From an uncultured Myxococcales bacterium (GTDB lineage Bacteria; Myxococcota_A; UBA9042): a stretch of DNA of 64,000 bases. Every line of letters begins with the position of its first letter. The first letter of the stretch is position 1. The stretch spans positions 124,001-188,000 of the forward strand of contig CAIMLR010000014.1 of assembly GCA_903842345.1 (NCBI GenBank), in the 5' to 3' direction. This document shows positions 52,043-60,644 of the stretch, piece by piece. The translations under genes were made by a program, and so were the position numbers. The notes beneath the pieces were generated by a model. That model saw nothing but the letters and a program-made list of their open reading frames with translations. It made no database searches and was not told the origin of the DNA.

Positions 52043-53104
52043 CTAGATTTTCCCCCGCAAATACTGATCCGGCCACACCACGTCCGCGCCCAATACGCGC
52101 GCCGCGCGCAGGGGCCAGCGCGGATCGCGCAGCAGCTCACGCGCGAGGAACACCACGTCGGCTTGCTCCGTCGCGACGATCTGCTCGGCCTGCGCCGGCG
52201 CGGTGATCATCCCGACTGCGCCAGTCGCAATCCCGGCGTGCTGGCGGATCGCCGCGGCAAACGGCACCTGGAAACCCGGCCCAACGGGAACGACCGCATC
52301 GTGAACGAGCGCACCTGTCGACACGTCGATGAGGTCAATCCCGAGCGCGTTGAGCTCCTGGCACAGCGCGATCGAGCCGGCGAGATCCCAACCGCCGTCT
52401 TTCCAATCCGTCGCGGAAATGCGCACGAACACCGGGAGATCGTGCGGGAACGCCTCGCGCACCGCCTGAGCGACGCGGAGCGGCAGGCGCATCCGATTGG
52501 CCAGCGAGCCGCCGTAGTCATCCGTGCGGTGATTGGCGAGCGGCGACAGGAACTGGTGCAGCAGGTAGCCGTGGGCGGCGTGCACTTCCACACACTGGAA
52601 ACCGGCGGCATGCGCGCGTTGCGTCGCGGTACCAAACGCCGCTACGACTGCGTCTATCTCGTCCAGCGTCATGGCCACGGGCGCTGGCGAATGGCCAAAT
52701 GCCACGGCGGACGGCGCCAGCGTCTGCCAACCGCCATCCTCCGGAAGCACGGGCTTGCCCCCCTGCCACGGCGGCGAAGTCGACGACTTGCGGCCCGCGT
52801 GCGCCAACTGCACGGCCGGAATCGCGCCATGCGCCGCGACAAACCGCGTGACCCGCTGCCAATCGGCAATGTGCGCGTCCGACCACAGCCCGGCGTCATC
52901 TGGACTGATGCGCCCCTCCGGCAGCACGGCGGTCGCCTCGGCCATCACAAGCCCCGCGCCGCCCGTCGCCAGCCCGCCCAAGTGCACGAGATGCCAGTCA
53001 TTGACGTGGCCGTCGTCGCACGAGTACATGCACATCGGCGCAACGAAGATGCGGTTGCGTGCCGTCAGGCTGCGCAACTTCAAAGGTTCAAAAAGCTTGA
53101 CCAT
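52043..53104 (-). CDS. NADH:flavin oxidoreductase (YqjM-type old yellow enzyme)
   Basis: A 353-residue FMN enzyme that reduces activated C=C bonds with NAD(P)H. The start is ATG 53104 with GGAG six bases upstream. It has MFEPLKL-type N-terminal VKLFEPLKLRSLTARNRIFVAPMCMYS, QLAHAGRKSS, GFQCVEVHAAHGYLLHQFLSPLANHRTDDYGGS (the substrate His pair and Tyr region), and the C-terminal GMITAPAQAEQIV and FLARELLRDPRWPLRAA. The Cys in APMCMYS is the redox-tuning Cys of the YqjM/thermophilic-like class. It converges with the helicase gene. Confidence 0.93.
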   Translation of the reverse strand: MVKLFEPLKLRSLTARNRIFVAPMCMYSCDDGHVNDWHLVHLGGLATGGAGLVMAEATAVLPEGRISPDDAGLWSDAHIADWQRVTRFVAAHGAIPAVQLAHAGRKSSTSPPWQGGKPVLPEDGGWQTLAPSAVAFGHSPAPVAMTLDEIDAVVAAFGTATQRAHAAGFQCVEVHAAHGYLLHQFLSPLANHRTDDYGGSLANRMRLPLRVAQAVREAFPHDLPVFVRISATDWKDGGWDLAGSIALCQELNALGIDLIDVSTGALVHDAVVPVGPGFQVPFAAAIRQHAGIATGAVGMITAPAQAEQIVATEQADVVFLARELLRDPRWPLRAARVLGADVVWPDQYLRGKI

Positions 53105-53155
53105 GGCGGGCTCCACGGGCGAATTGCCGCGGGGATCTTGGCAGATCGCGCGGCG

Positions 53156-53848
53156 CTACGCCAAAATCTCCTGCGTCCGCGCCACAACCTCGCCCGTCGC
53201 CACGTGCCCGTGCGCCGGCACCACCGCGATCAGCCGCTCACGCCCCATGCGCGCGCGCACGTCCGCCTTCCACGCCTGCTTGTCCTTCAGGTACAGCAGC
53301 GACGCCAGCGGGTTGTACCGATAGCCCGGACCGCCGCCGGCCAGCCTTGAAATCGCGCGGAAAATCAGCCCGCCCTCGCCCGGCGCCTGATTGGAGATCA
53401 AATCGCCGCCAAACCAGATCGCGCCCTCGGGCGTCGAGGCGTGCACGAGCAAATCGGTCGATTTCAACCCGTGGGGCGCGATCACCTGCACGTGCGGCCC
53501 AAGCCGCGGCTGGAGCGCGCTGATCGGCTGGTAGTCGAGGCCGCTCTTCTTGGAAACGCGCGGGATCGCGTCCTCAGGCGCGTAGCTCACGGCGTTGGGA
53601 AAGTGCTTGCGCCACTGCGCCTGGCCCAGGTGGTGGAAGGCGTTGGGCGCCAAAAGCGCACTCACGGCGCCGTGTTTCGCCAAGGCGTCAAGGGCCGCCT
53701 CGGGCGCACGGGAAGCCGGGCTGACGACAAGAAAGGTGCCGTCATCGAGCCTCACCGCCATCGTGTTGGCGGTGCCCGGACCAAACGAATACGTCAGCAT
53801 CTGCACGTTACCGGTGGAGTCCAACGCTTGCCATTGATACAGTGCCAT
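53156..53848 (-). CDS. DUF4336-like (metallo-hydrolase-fold) protein
   Basis: A 230-residue protein related to DUF4336/MBL-fold proteins: FGPGTANTMAVRLDDGTFLVVSP, APNAFHHLGQAQWRKHFPNAVSYAP, and the late VPAHGHVATG. The classic HxHxDH metal motif is missing, so hydrolase activity is doubtful. ATG 53848 is preferred over the upstream start. It is divergent from the radical SAM gene, with 59 bp between the starts. Confidence 0.7.
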   Translation of the reverse strand: MALYQWQALDSTGNVQMLTYSFGPGTANTMAVRLDDGTFLVVSPASRAPEAALDALAKHGAVSALLAPNAFHHLGQAQWRKHFPNAVSYAPEDAIPRVSKKSGLDYQPISALQPRLGPHVQVIAPHGLKSTDLLVHASTPEGAIWFGGDLISNQAPGEGGLIFRAISRLAGGGPGYRYNPLASLLYLKDKQAWKADVRARMGRERLIAVVPAHGHVATGEVVARTQEILA

Positions 53849-53907
53849 CTCGCCCTCGCGCATGTCCCGAAACTGGGTGCGCTGAGTCTACGCAAGGTTG
53901 AACGCCA

Positions 53908-55440
53908 GTGTCCACGCCGACTACCGCAACCGCTGAGTCTCTGCCCCCGCGTTCTGCGTGGCCGGATCTGGCCATTCGCCGAGCGCCCAGCCTCGCGCAT
54001 GGCCACGTGCGCGGCCAAGCCTGGCTGCATAACCCGCATGGCTACAACGCGTTGGCGCTGCTCTCCCCGGTCGCCTGGCAAATCTGGTCGGCCGCTGACG
54101 GTCGGAGCGTGACGGACGTGCTGGCGGACCTGCCGGAAATACCGCTGGAACGCGCGCTCCAGGAGCTCCCACTGCTCTGGCGCAACGGCTTCCTGCTGTC
54201 GCCGGGTATTGCGCTGCAGCGGCCGCCGCCCAGGACGGAGCGCGTGTTCAACGCCTGGCTGCACCTGACCAACGCCTGCAACCTCGCGTGTCCGTACTGC
54301 TACATCCACAAGTCGACCGATCACATGGAAGGCCACGTCAGCCAAAAGACGCTGGAAGCGATCGAGGCGACGGCGAAGTCGGGCGACGTCGAGCGCATTC
54401 ACGTCCGATTCGCCGGCGGCGAGCCCATGCTGCAGTTCCCGCAGATGCAGCAGTTCTTTGCCGACGCGACCGCGCGCTGCGAGGCGCACGGCGTGAAATT
54501 CTCCGCAGCGGTGCTGACCAATGGCGTGCTGGTGCCCGACGGCGCGATCGCCTGGCTGCAGGCCAACCACGTCTCGGTGTCGGTGTCGATTGACGGCGTG
54601 GGCTCGGTTCAGGACGCGATGCGCCCAGTCAAAGGCGGCGGGCCGTCGTTTGCCCGGCTGGAGGCGGGGCTAGACGCCTATCTCGCCGCGGGCATTCGCC
54701 CGTACATCCTCATCACCATTGGCGAATCGAATATCGACGGGCTGGCGGAACTGACCGATTGGCTGCTGGCGCGCGACCTCTCGTTTCGCTACAGCCTTGT
54801 GCGCGATCTGGAATGGGGCGCGGGTGAACTGGACGATCGGCGCGGTGCCGCGGAGGCAGAGCTGCATCAGGACGTGCCGCAGACGATGCTCGCGGGCGAG
54901 GCGCTGGCACGCGTGCAGCGCGCGCTGGCCCAAGCGTATGACCGGATTGAACGGCACCTGATCGCCGCGCACGCCGCGGGACGGCGGCCAAAGGCGTCGT
55001 TCCGGCAGTCGCACAAATTCTGCGATCTGGAGCTGTGGCGGCCGATTGAGCAAGCGTGTGGCGCGGGGCGCAGCTACGTCGCGATCGCGGAGACGGGCGC
55101 GGTGAGTCCCTGCCAGGCCGCGCTTCACCACCCCGGAACGCAGCCGATTCGCGCCGAGAGCCTGCTGAGCCAAGCCCGCGCCCAGACGCAATTCCAGCCG
55201 TTCCAACGCCACACGCTCAACGCGGAATGCGCGCGGTGCCCGTTCAAGGCAAGCTGCGCTGGCGGCTGTCCGCTGCTGCTGTACCGACGCGAAGGTCACG
55301 TCGACGGCCGGTCGCCGTATTGCGAAGTGTTCCGCGCCGTGATTCCGCGCATTCTGGCCATCTCTGCACTGGAGATGCTGCTGCAACGTCAGGCGGGCCC
55401 CGCGCCGGCTCCCGGGAGAATGGATGCTCAACTGGCATGA
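53908..55440 (+). CDS. Radical SAM/SPASM peptide-modifying enzyme
   Basis: A 510-residue radical SAM maturase. Residues about 45-110 resemble a PqqD-like RiPP recognition element (LALLSPVAWQIWSAADGRSVTDVLADL). The radical SAM [4Fe-4S] motif CNLACPYCY lies at about 126-134, followed by RFAGGEPMLQF. The C-terminal SPASM domain holds at least seven cysteines (FCDLELW, QACGAG, SPCQAAL, ECARCPFKASCAGGCPL, YCEVF) for two auxiliary clusters, as in anSME and other peptide maturases. No sulfatase and no obvious precursor peptide lies next to it. It overlaps mscS by 17 bp. Confidence 0.9.
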   Translation: MSTPTTATAESLPPRSAWPDLAIRRAPSLAHGHVRGQAWLHNPHGYNALALLSPVAWQIWSAADGRSVTDVLADLPEIPLERALQELPLLWRNGFLLSPGIALQRPPPRTERVFNAWLHLTNACNLACPYCYIHKSTDHMEGHVSQKTLEAIEATAKSGDVERIHVRFAGGEPMLQFPQMQQFFADATARCEAHGVKFSAAVLTNGVLVPDGAIAWLQANHVSVSVSIDGVGSVQDAMRPVKGGGPSFARLEAGLDAYLAAGIRPYILITIGESNIDGLAELTDWLLARDLSFRYSLVRDLEWGAGELDDRRGAAEAELHQDVPQTMLAGEALARVQRALAQAYDRIERHLIAAHAAGRRPKASFRQSHKFCDLELWRPIEQACGAGRSYVAIAETGAVSPCQAALHHPGTQPIRAESLLSQARAQTQFQPFQRHTLNAECARCPFKASCAGGCPLLLYRREGHVDGRSPYCEVFRAVIPRILAISALEMLLQRQAGPAPAPGRMDAQLA

Positions 55441-56500
55441 AATCAATGGCATGTTGCAGGTCCACTACGCCGGCAATTCGCTGCGCAAGTGGCTTGTCGT
55501 CGTCGGGCTGGTGTTCATTGGCGTGCTCGCGGCGCTGTTCGTGCGTTTCGTCCTGACGCGGATCCTCGCCAAGCTCACGGCGCACACAAAGACGCAGCTG
55601 GACGACCGCCTCGTCGCCGCGACGAGCATGCCGTTCGCCCTGCTGACGTTTTTCGGCTTCGTCCACGCCGCCCTGCTGGTGCCGCGCCTGCCCGCGCGGT
55701 TGCACGAGCTGGTGCTGGACAGCAACGCCGTCGCGATGGCGCTCATCACGGCGGTTCTGCTCTGGCGCGCGCTGGACGTGCTGTTTGACGAGATCATGAC
55801 GCCGTGGGCAGACCAGCACGTGCCGCCGATCAACCAGCAAGTCGTCGCGATCACGCGCTCGGCGACAAAGTGGACAGTGGTGGCGTTCCTGGCCGTGACG
55901 GCGCTGCACCGCGCGGGTTTCGACGTCATTTCCGTGATCACCGGCCTGGGAATCGGCGGTGTCGCGGTCGCGTTCGCTGCCCAGGAAACGCTGGGCAACG
56001 TGCTGGGGGCGCTGCAGATCATGACGGATCAGCCGTTCGTGGTGGGCGACGTGGTCAAAATCGACAACGACTACTCTGGCCGCGTGCTGCGGATGGGGCT
56101 GCGGTCCACGCGCCTTGTCACCACGTCTGGCGTCCAAATCATCGTACCCAATAAGAAAATCGCCGCGGCGGTCCTGCAGAATTTCAGCCACGCGAACGGC
56201 TTGGTCAAGGACGTGACGTTCCAGCTCGACCGCCTGCTGACGGCAAACCAGCTGCGCCAGGCCAAGACGCTCGCTGAAGACGTGCTGCGCGACGAGCCGC
56301 GTGTGTCGAGCGATTTCAGCGTGGCGGTGAGCGCGTTTGGCGACTGGTCCGCCAATCTGCGGGTGATCTACTACATCACCAAGCTGGACGAGTCGGTCGA
56401 GGCCTCCCACGACGTGCTGCTGGCGGTTCGGGAACGGCTGCACGCCGCCGGCATCGCGCTGGCCGCGCCGACCGTGGCACCGACAGTCGCAGGAAAATAG
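55424..56500 (+). CDS. Small-conductance mechanosensitive channel (MscS family)
   Basis: A 358-residue inner-membrane protein. Four to five transmembrane helices (LVVVGLVFIGVLAALFVRFVL and others) precede the pore helix and beta domain: VITGLGIGGVAVAFAAQETLGNVLGALQIMTDQPFVVGDVVKI, the MscS signature. The C-terminus has VPNKKIAAAVLQNFS and a mixed cytoplasmic domain. Released solutes during osmotic downshift are its known role. The start overlaps the radical SAM gene by 17 bp, so the two are probably cotranscribed, though a functional tie is not evident. Confidence 0.93.
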   Translation: MLNWHEINGMLQVHYAGNSLRKWLVVVGLVFIGVLAALFVRFVLTRILAKLTAHTKTQLDDRLVAATSMPFALLTFFGFVHAALLVPRLPARLHELVLDSNAVAMALITAVLLWRALDVLFDEIMTPWADQHVPPINQQVVAITRSATKWTVVAFLAVTALHRAGFDVISVITGLGIGGVAVAFAAQETLGNVLGALQIMTDQPFVVGDVVKIDNDYSGRVLRMGLRSTRLVTTSGVQIIVPNKKIAAAVLQNFSHANGLVKDVTFQLDRLLTANQLRQAKTLAEDVLRDEPRVSSDFSVAVSAFGDWSANLRVIYYITKLDESVEASHDVLLAVRERLHAAGIALAAPTVAPTVAGK

Positions 56501-56524
56501 CCGCCGGCCGGGCCTGGCGCCTGC

Positions 56525-56534
56525 GGAATGTTCC
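56525..56534. promoter_or_regulatory. Palindrome upstream of hsp20 (possible UAS)
   Basis: GGAATGTTCC lies about 140 bp before the predicted hsp20 start. It resembles the centre of the Kazal-gene dyad (TTGGAATTTCCGA), hinting at a shared activator. It is short, so chance cannot be excluded. Confidence 0.3.
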
Positions 56535-56646
56535 CCACCGATTTGGGCAATCTTCCGCAACGATCCGGTGCCCCGACCAGCGTTTGCCGACGGTCCCCGC
56601 GCGCAAACCCGCGCCGTCACAGCGCTCTGTGGGTGTTGTCACCGGT

Positions 56647-56662
56647 TGGCACGCTGTTTGCT
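56647..56662 (+). promoter_or_regulatory. Sigma54 promoter of hsp20
   Basis: TGGCACGCTGTTTGCT matches TGGCACGNNNNTTGCW at every position. The predicted start is near 56673, 56 bases before the ATG. Confidence 0.87.
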
Positions 56663-56728
56663 TCAGTCCACGGCAGGTTGACAGCGCAGGGTGTGCGGTC
56701 AATCAAGCCCGTTCTGGAGGATATTGCA

Positions 56729-57238
56729 ATGAACCTGACCACTTGGCGTTCTCCGTCCAAATCCATCCGTCAAGACACTGACCGCTCGACTGACATCGCG
56801 CCGTTTGGCTCGCTGCAAGAGGAAGTCAACCGGCTGTTTGACCAGTTCCTGACGAGCTGGCCGTCCAGCTATGTGGCGCCGCGGTACGGCAATGAGTACA
56901 CGGCGTTCTACCCAAAGATGGACCTGCGCGAGGACGACAAGTACGTCAACATCTCCGCGGACCTGCCCGGGATGACCGACAAGGACGTGGAAGTCATGGT
57001 GTCGCCCGGCGGGATCACGATCCGCGGCGAGCGCAAGGATGAGAGCAGCCGCAAGGAAGGGGGCTACTACATGAGCGAGCGGACGTTCGGCCAGTTCGAG
57101 CGCACGTTCGCGTTGCCCAATGGCTTGGACATCGAAAAGGCGCACGCCACATTCAAGAACGGCGCCCTGACGGTGACCGTGCCCAAGACCGCGGAAGCGC
57201 GGAAGTCGGTTCGGAAGTTGGAGCTGAGTCACAACTGA
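56729..57238 (+). CDS. Hsp20 / alpha-crystallin small heat-shock protein
   Basis: A 169-residue chaperone. The N-terminus (about 1-55) includes LQEEVNRLFDQFL, typical of the bacterial class A type. The alpha-crystallin domain (about 60-160) has FYPKMDLREDDKYVNISADLPGMTDKDVEV and the conserved FKNGALTVTVPK near the end. There is an L-x-L-type tail (RKLELS). It holds unfolding proteins in an ATP-independent way. TGGAGG precedes the ATG. Control by sigma54 rather than a heat-shock sigma factor is unusual. Confidence 0.94.
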   Translation: MNLTTWRSPSKSIRQDTDRSTDIAPFGSLQEEVNRLFDQFLTSWPSSYVAPRYGNEYTAFYPKMDLREDDKYVNISADLPGMTDKDVEVMVSPGGITIRGERKDESSRKEGGYYMSERTFGQFERTFALPNGLDIEKAHATFKNGALTVTVPKTAEARKSVRKLELSHN

Positions 57239-57397
57239 CTTGACTGCCAACCCAGCCGGGGAGGACGCCCTCATCCCGGCGCGTGCGCGACCACCCTCGA
57301 CCATGAAATGGCCGGGGGGCGTGGTCCCTCCAGCCCCTTCTCCTGCATGGCGGGAGTCCGGGATGCCGCACGCGCGCCGGGGTGACGGGCGTTTTGG

Positions 57398-57721
57398 CTA
57401 TTTTGGCCCACACGCGCCGCACACGTCCGTCCACGGCGCCTCGTCCAACACACTGTCGGCCACACGCGCCTGGCAGCGCACGCACAGCCCCCACGCGGGC
57501 GTACCCAGGCGCTTTTGTGCGCGCGACACCAGATCCAGGTAACGCCGCAACCGTTCTTCTTTCTTCTCGCCCGGTTTCTGCTCGTGCGGCAGCTTCAGCG
57601 TAGCGAGCGTGACGTCCTTGCCGGCCAGCACATCGGTCAGGAGCGCGTACAAATCCGACCCCTTGCGCGCCAAATCGCGCTGCCAACGCTGGTCCTGCTC
57701 GGGCGTGGGTTTCGCAGTCAT
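57398..57721 (-). CDS. DksA/TraR-like zinc-finger protein
   Basis: A 107-residue protein. The C-terminal zinc finger WGLCVRCQARVADSVLDEAPWTDVCGACG follows the DksA/TraR pattern (Y/W-G-x-C-x2-C, then C-x2-C). The N-terminal half is helical and charged (EKKEERLRRYLDLVSRAQKRL). It lacks the coiled-coil tip with two Asp residues that DksA uses in the RNA polymerase secondary channel, as far as I can see, so it may only bind zinc and nucleic acid. It is divergent from clpS. Confidence 0.75.
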   Translation of the reverse strand: MTAKPTPEQDQRWQRDLARKGSDLYALLTDVLAGKDVTLATLKLPHEQKPGEKKEERLRRYLDLVSRAQKRLGTPAWGLCVRCQARVADSVLDEAPWTDVCGACGPK

Positions 57722-57820
57722 CTTGGCGTCCTTGCCCGGCGTGAGTTGCAGGGGACGCAGAGTGTCCTACCATGGCCGCATCAACGCCGCCATTTTGGGC
57801 AGGCGCAGTCAGGACGGAAG

Positions 57821-58153
57821 ATGGCCAATCCCACCCCGCCGCAAGGCCAAGATCACGACGAGTCAGGCGTCCTCCTGGCGCCGCGCCAGAAGGTCAAGCG
57901 GCCGGTGCTGTACAACGTCGTGCTGCACAATGACGACTACACGACGCAGGAACTGGTCGTGGACGTGCTGCGCCAGTTCTTCCACAAGACCGACGCGGAA
58001 GCGCAGACGATCATGCTGAATGTGCACAATAAGGGGCGCGGCGTGGCGGGAACGTATAGCAAGGATATGGCGGAGTCCAAGGTCGCGCAGGTCACGGACT
58101 ACGCGCGGACCCAAGGGGCACCGCTGAAACTGACCGTCGAGCCGGCGATTTAG
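57821..58153 (+). CDS. clpS: ATP-dependent Clp protease adaptor ClpS
   Basis: A 110-residue adaptor that delivers N-end-rule substrates to ClpA. The core PVLYNVVLHNDDYTTQELVVDVLRQFFHK and the MLNVHNKGRGVAGTYSKDMAESK segment are hallmark sequences; the NDD motif and the His pocket (VHNKG) for the N-degron are present. An N-terminal flexible tail of about 25 residues matches the part that enters the ClpA pore. It lies nine bases before clpA, in the normal operon. Confidence 0.97.
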   Translation: MANPTPPQGQDHDESGVLLAPRQKVKRPVLYNVVLHNDDYTTQELVVDVLRQFFHKTDAEAQTIMLNVHNKGRGVAGTYSKDMAESKVAQVTDYARTQGAPLKLTVEPAI

Positions 58154-58162
58154 GAGTCACGG

Positions 58163-60454
58163 ATGCTGAGTCTGGAATTGGAAATTGCCATCCAAGTGGC
58201 GGCGAGCGAAGCACAAACGCGACGCCACGAGTTCTTTGGCTTGGAGCACATGCTCTATGCGCTGCTGCATGACAAGGCGACGGCCAAGGTCATTTCCCGC
58301 TGCAACGGCGACGTCGCGGCGCTGCGGGAGGCGCTGGAGGCTTGGCTGTCGACCGAAGTGGAGCGCATTCCGTCCGATGAAGACCTGACGACGCAGCCAA
58401 CGCTGGGCTTGCAGCGCGTGATCCAGCGCGCGGCGCTGCATGTGCGCGGCGCCGGCAAGGAGTCCGTCACGGGCGCCAACGTGCTGGTGGCGATGTTCAG
58501 CGAGGACGACTCCTTCGCGGCGTACTTCCTGCAGCAAGAAGGCGTGTCGCGGCTGGACGTGGTGAGCTATCTGGCGCACGGCGAAGACGAAAAGGACGAG
58601 CCGGGCTTGCTGCGCCGCGACGACGACGACGAGGAGAACGAGGAAGGCGAAGGCGAGAAAGCCGAATCGGACGGCGGGCTGTCGGCGTACTGCGTCAACC
58701 TGAACGAGGAAGCGCGCGCGGGCCGGATCGACCCGCTTGTCGGCCGCGACGTGGAGCTGGAGCGCATGGCACAGGTGCTGCTGCGGCGGCGCAAGAACAA
58801 TCCGCTGCTTGTCGGCGACTCCGGCACCGGCAAGACGGCGATCGTCGGCGGTTTGGCGCTGCAGATTGTCCAAGGCAAGGCGCCGTTTCCGCTCAAGAAC
58901 ACGACGATCTGGTCGCTTGACGTGGGCGCGCTGCTCGCGGGCTCCAAATACCGCGGCGATTTTGAGAAGCGCTTGAAAGGCGTGCTGGCGGGGCTGGCGG
59001 AGCAGAAAGACACGATCCTGTTCATCGACGAACTGCACACGATCGTTGGCGCGGGCGCGACGACCGGCGGGGCGATGGACGCGTCCAACCTGCTGAAGCC
59101 GGCGCTGGCGTCGGGGCAGCTGCGGTGCATCGGCTCGACGACGTGGGACGAATTGCGCGGGCACATCCAGCGCGACAAGGCGTTTGCCCGGCGGTTCCAG
59201 AAGATCGACGTGGGCGAACTCTCCGTCGAGGACACGATCGCGGTGCTGCGCGGCCTGCGCAAGCACTATGAAGCGCACCACAAAGTCACGTACACCGATG
59301 CGGCGCTCACGTCCGCGGCGACCTTGGCAGCCAAGTACCTGGCGGATCGGCGCATGCCGGACAAGGCGATTGACCTGCTGGACGAGGCGGGCGCGTCCGT
59401 GCGGCTGCGCGCGGGGCAAAAAGGCCTGGGCACGGACACGACGAAGGTGCGCGTGACGGTGCGTGACATCGAACGCGTGCTCTCCAAGATGGCGCAGATT
59501 CCGGAGCGGCAAGTCGGCCACGACGACCGCGCGGCGCTGATGGACCTGGAGAAGCAGCTCAAGGGCGTGGTGTTCGGTCAGGACGAAGCGGTGTCCCAGA
59601 TCGCCACGGCGATCAAGGTCGCGCGCGCGGGTTTGGGGCATCCCAAAAAGCCGATGGGCTCGTTCCTGTTTACCGGACCGACGGGCGTGGGCAAGACCGA
59701 GCTGGCCAAGCAGTTGGCGCAGGTCCTGGGGCTGCACTTCCTGCGCTTTGACATGAGCGAATACATGGAGCGCCACACGGTTTCGCGGCTGATTGGCGCG
59801 CCGCCGGGCTACGTGGGCTTTGACCAGGGCGGGCTCTTGACCGAGGCGATCACCAAGAATCCGCACGCGGTGCTGCTGCTGGACGAAATTGAGAAGGCGC
59901 ATCCGGACGTGTTCAACGTGCTGCTGCAGGTCATGGACCACGGCACGCTGACGGACAACAATGGCAAGTCGGCGGATTTCCGCCATGTCGTGCTGATCAT
60001 GACGTCCAACGTCGGCGCGCGCGACCTGGAGAAAGGGCGCGTGGGCTTTGGCGGCGGTCAGGGCGAGGGCGACGACGACAAGGAATTCAAGTCGCTCTTC
60101 AGCCCGGAATTCCGCAACCGCTTGGACGCGCGGGTGAAGTTCGGTCGGTTGGACGAGGCGACGATGATCCGCATCGTCGACAAGTTCCTGGCGGAGCTGG
60201 AAGGTCAGCTGAGCGAGAAGCGCGTGGTGCTGGACGTGGACGACGAGGCCAAGAAGTACCTCGCGGCCAAGGGTTTTGACCCGAAATTCGGCGCGCGGCC
60301 GATGGCGCGGCTCATCCACGAGGAGATCCGCAAGCCGCTGGCCGACGAACTCCTGTTCGGCTCGCTGCAAAAAGGCGGCACGGTGGAAGTGACGGCGGAG
60401 GGCGAAAAGCTGGTGCTGAGCTTCCTGCCGCGCGAGGGCAAGGCCGCGGCGTAG
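58163..60454 (+). CDS. clpA: ATP-dependent Clp protease ATP-binding subunit ClpA
   Basis: A 763-residue AAA+ unfoldase that feeds ClpP. The N-terminal Clp_N repeat domain (about 1-140: LELEIAIQVAASEAQTRRHEFFGLEHML) is followed by an acidic linker. Two AAA+ modules follow: Walker A GDSGTGKT (about 219) and GPTGVGKT (about 506), with pore and sensor motifs such as GSTTWDELRGHIQRDKAFARRFQ and LLDEIEKAHPDVFNVLLQVMD. The IGF/L-type ClpP loop is not obvious by eye. It is cotranscribed with clpS. A tight GC hairpin after the stop may end the transcript. Confidence 0.97.
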   Translation: MLSLELEIAIQVAASEAQTRRHEFFGLEHMLYALLHDKATAKVISRCNGDVAALREALEAWLSTEVERIPSDEDLTTQPTLGLQRVIQRAALHVRGAGKESVTGANVLVAMFSEDDSFAAYFLQQEGVSRLDVVSYLAHGEDEKDEPGLLRRDDDDEENEEGEGEKAESDGGLSAYCVNLNEEARAGRIDPLVGRDVELERMAQVLLRRRKNNPLLVGDSGTGKTAIVGGLALQIVQGKAPFPLKNTTIWSLDVGALLAGSKYRGDFEKRLKGVLAGLAEQKDTILFIDELHTIVGAGATTGGAMDASNLLKPALASGQLRCIGSTTWDELRGHIQRDKAFARRFQKIDVGELSVEDTIAVLRGLRKHYEAHHKVTYTDAALTSAATLAAKYLADRRMPDKAIDLLDEAGASVRLRAGQKGLGTDTTKVRVTVRDIERVLSKMAQIPERQVGHDDRAALMDLEKQLKGVVFGQDEAVSQIATAIKVARAGLGHPKKPMGSFLFTGPTGVGKTELAKQLAQVLGLHFLRFDMSEYMERHTVSRLIGAPPGYVGFDQGGLLTEAITKNPHAVLLLDEIEKAHPDVFNVLLQVMDHGTLTDNNGKSADFRHVVLIMTSNVGARDLEKGRVGFGGGQGEGDDDKEFKSLFSPEFRNRLDARVKFGRLDEATMIRIVDKFLAELEGQLSEKRVVLDVDDEAKKYLAAKGFDPKFGARPMARLIHEEIRKPLADELLFGSLQKGGTVEVTAEGEKLVLSFLPREGKAAA

Positions 60455-60644
60455 GGACAGAGCGGCGTGGCCGTTGCGGCCTGGCGCCCGCGCGTGAGGG
60501 ATCGTTACCCGGAGGGCGGAGGCCTGCGCAGCGGGCCTCCGGTCGCGGCACGGCGTCAGCCGGGACGCGAGTAGAGCCCGACCCCGGCCGCGAGGCCGGG
60601 GGCACGCCCAACAGAATCAGCGTCGGACCGGCAAGCCTTGGCGG
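60455..60644. other. Convergent intergenic region with GC hairpins
   Basis: Two stems, GGAGGCC/GGCCTCC (around 60518-60542) and CCCCGGCC-GCGA-GGCCGGGG (around 60582-60602), lie between the converging clpA and DUF4407 genes. There is no T-tract. I see no gene. Confidence 0.45.

Noticed and set aside
53156-53848. Annotation of this gene as an active metallo-beta-lactamase
   Set aside because: The HxHxDH metal-binding motif is absent, so only the fold relationship (DUF4336-like) is supported.
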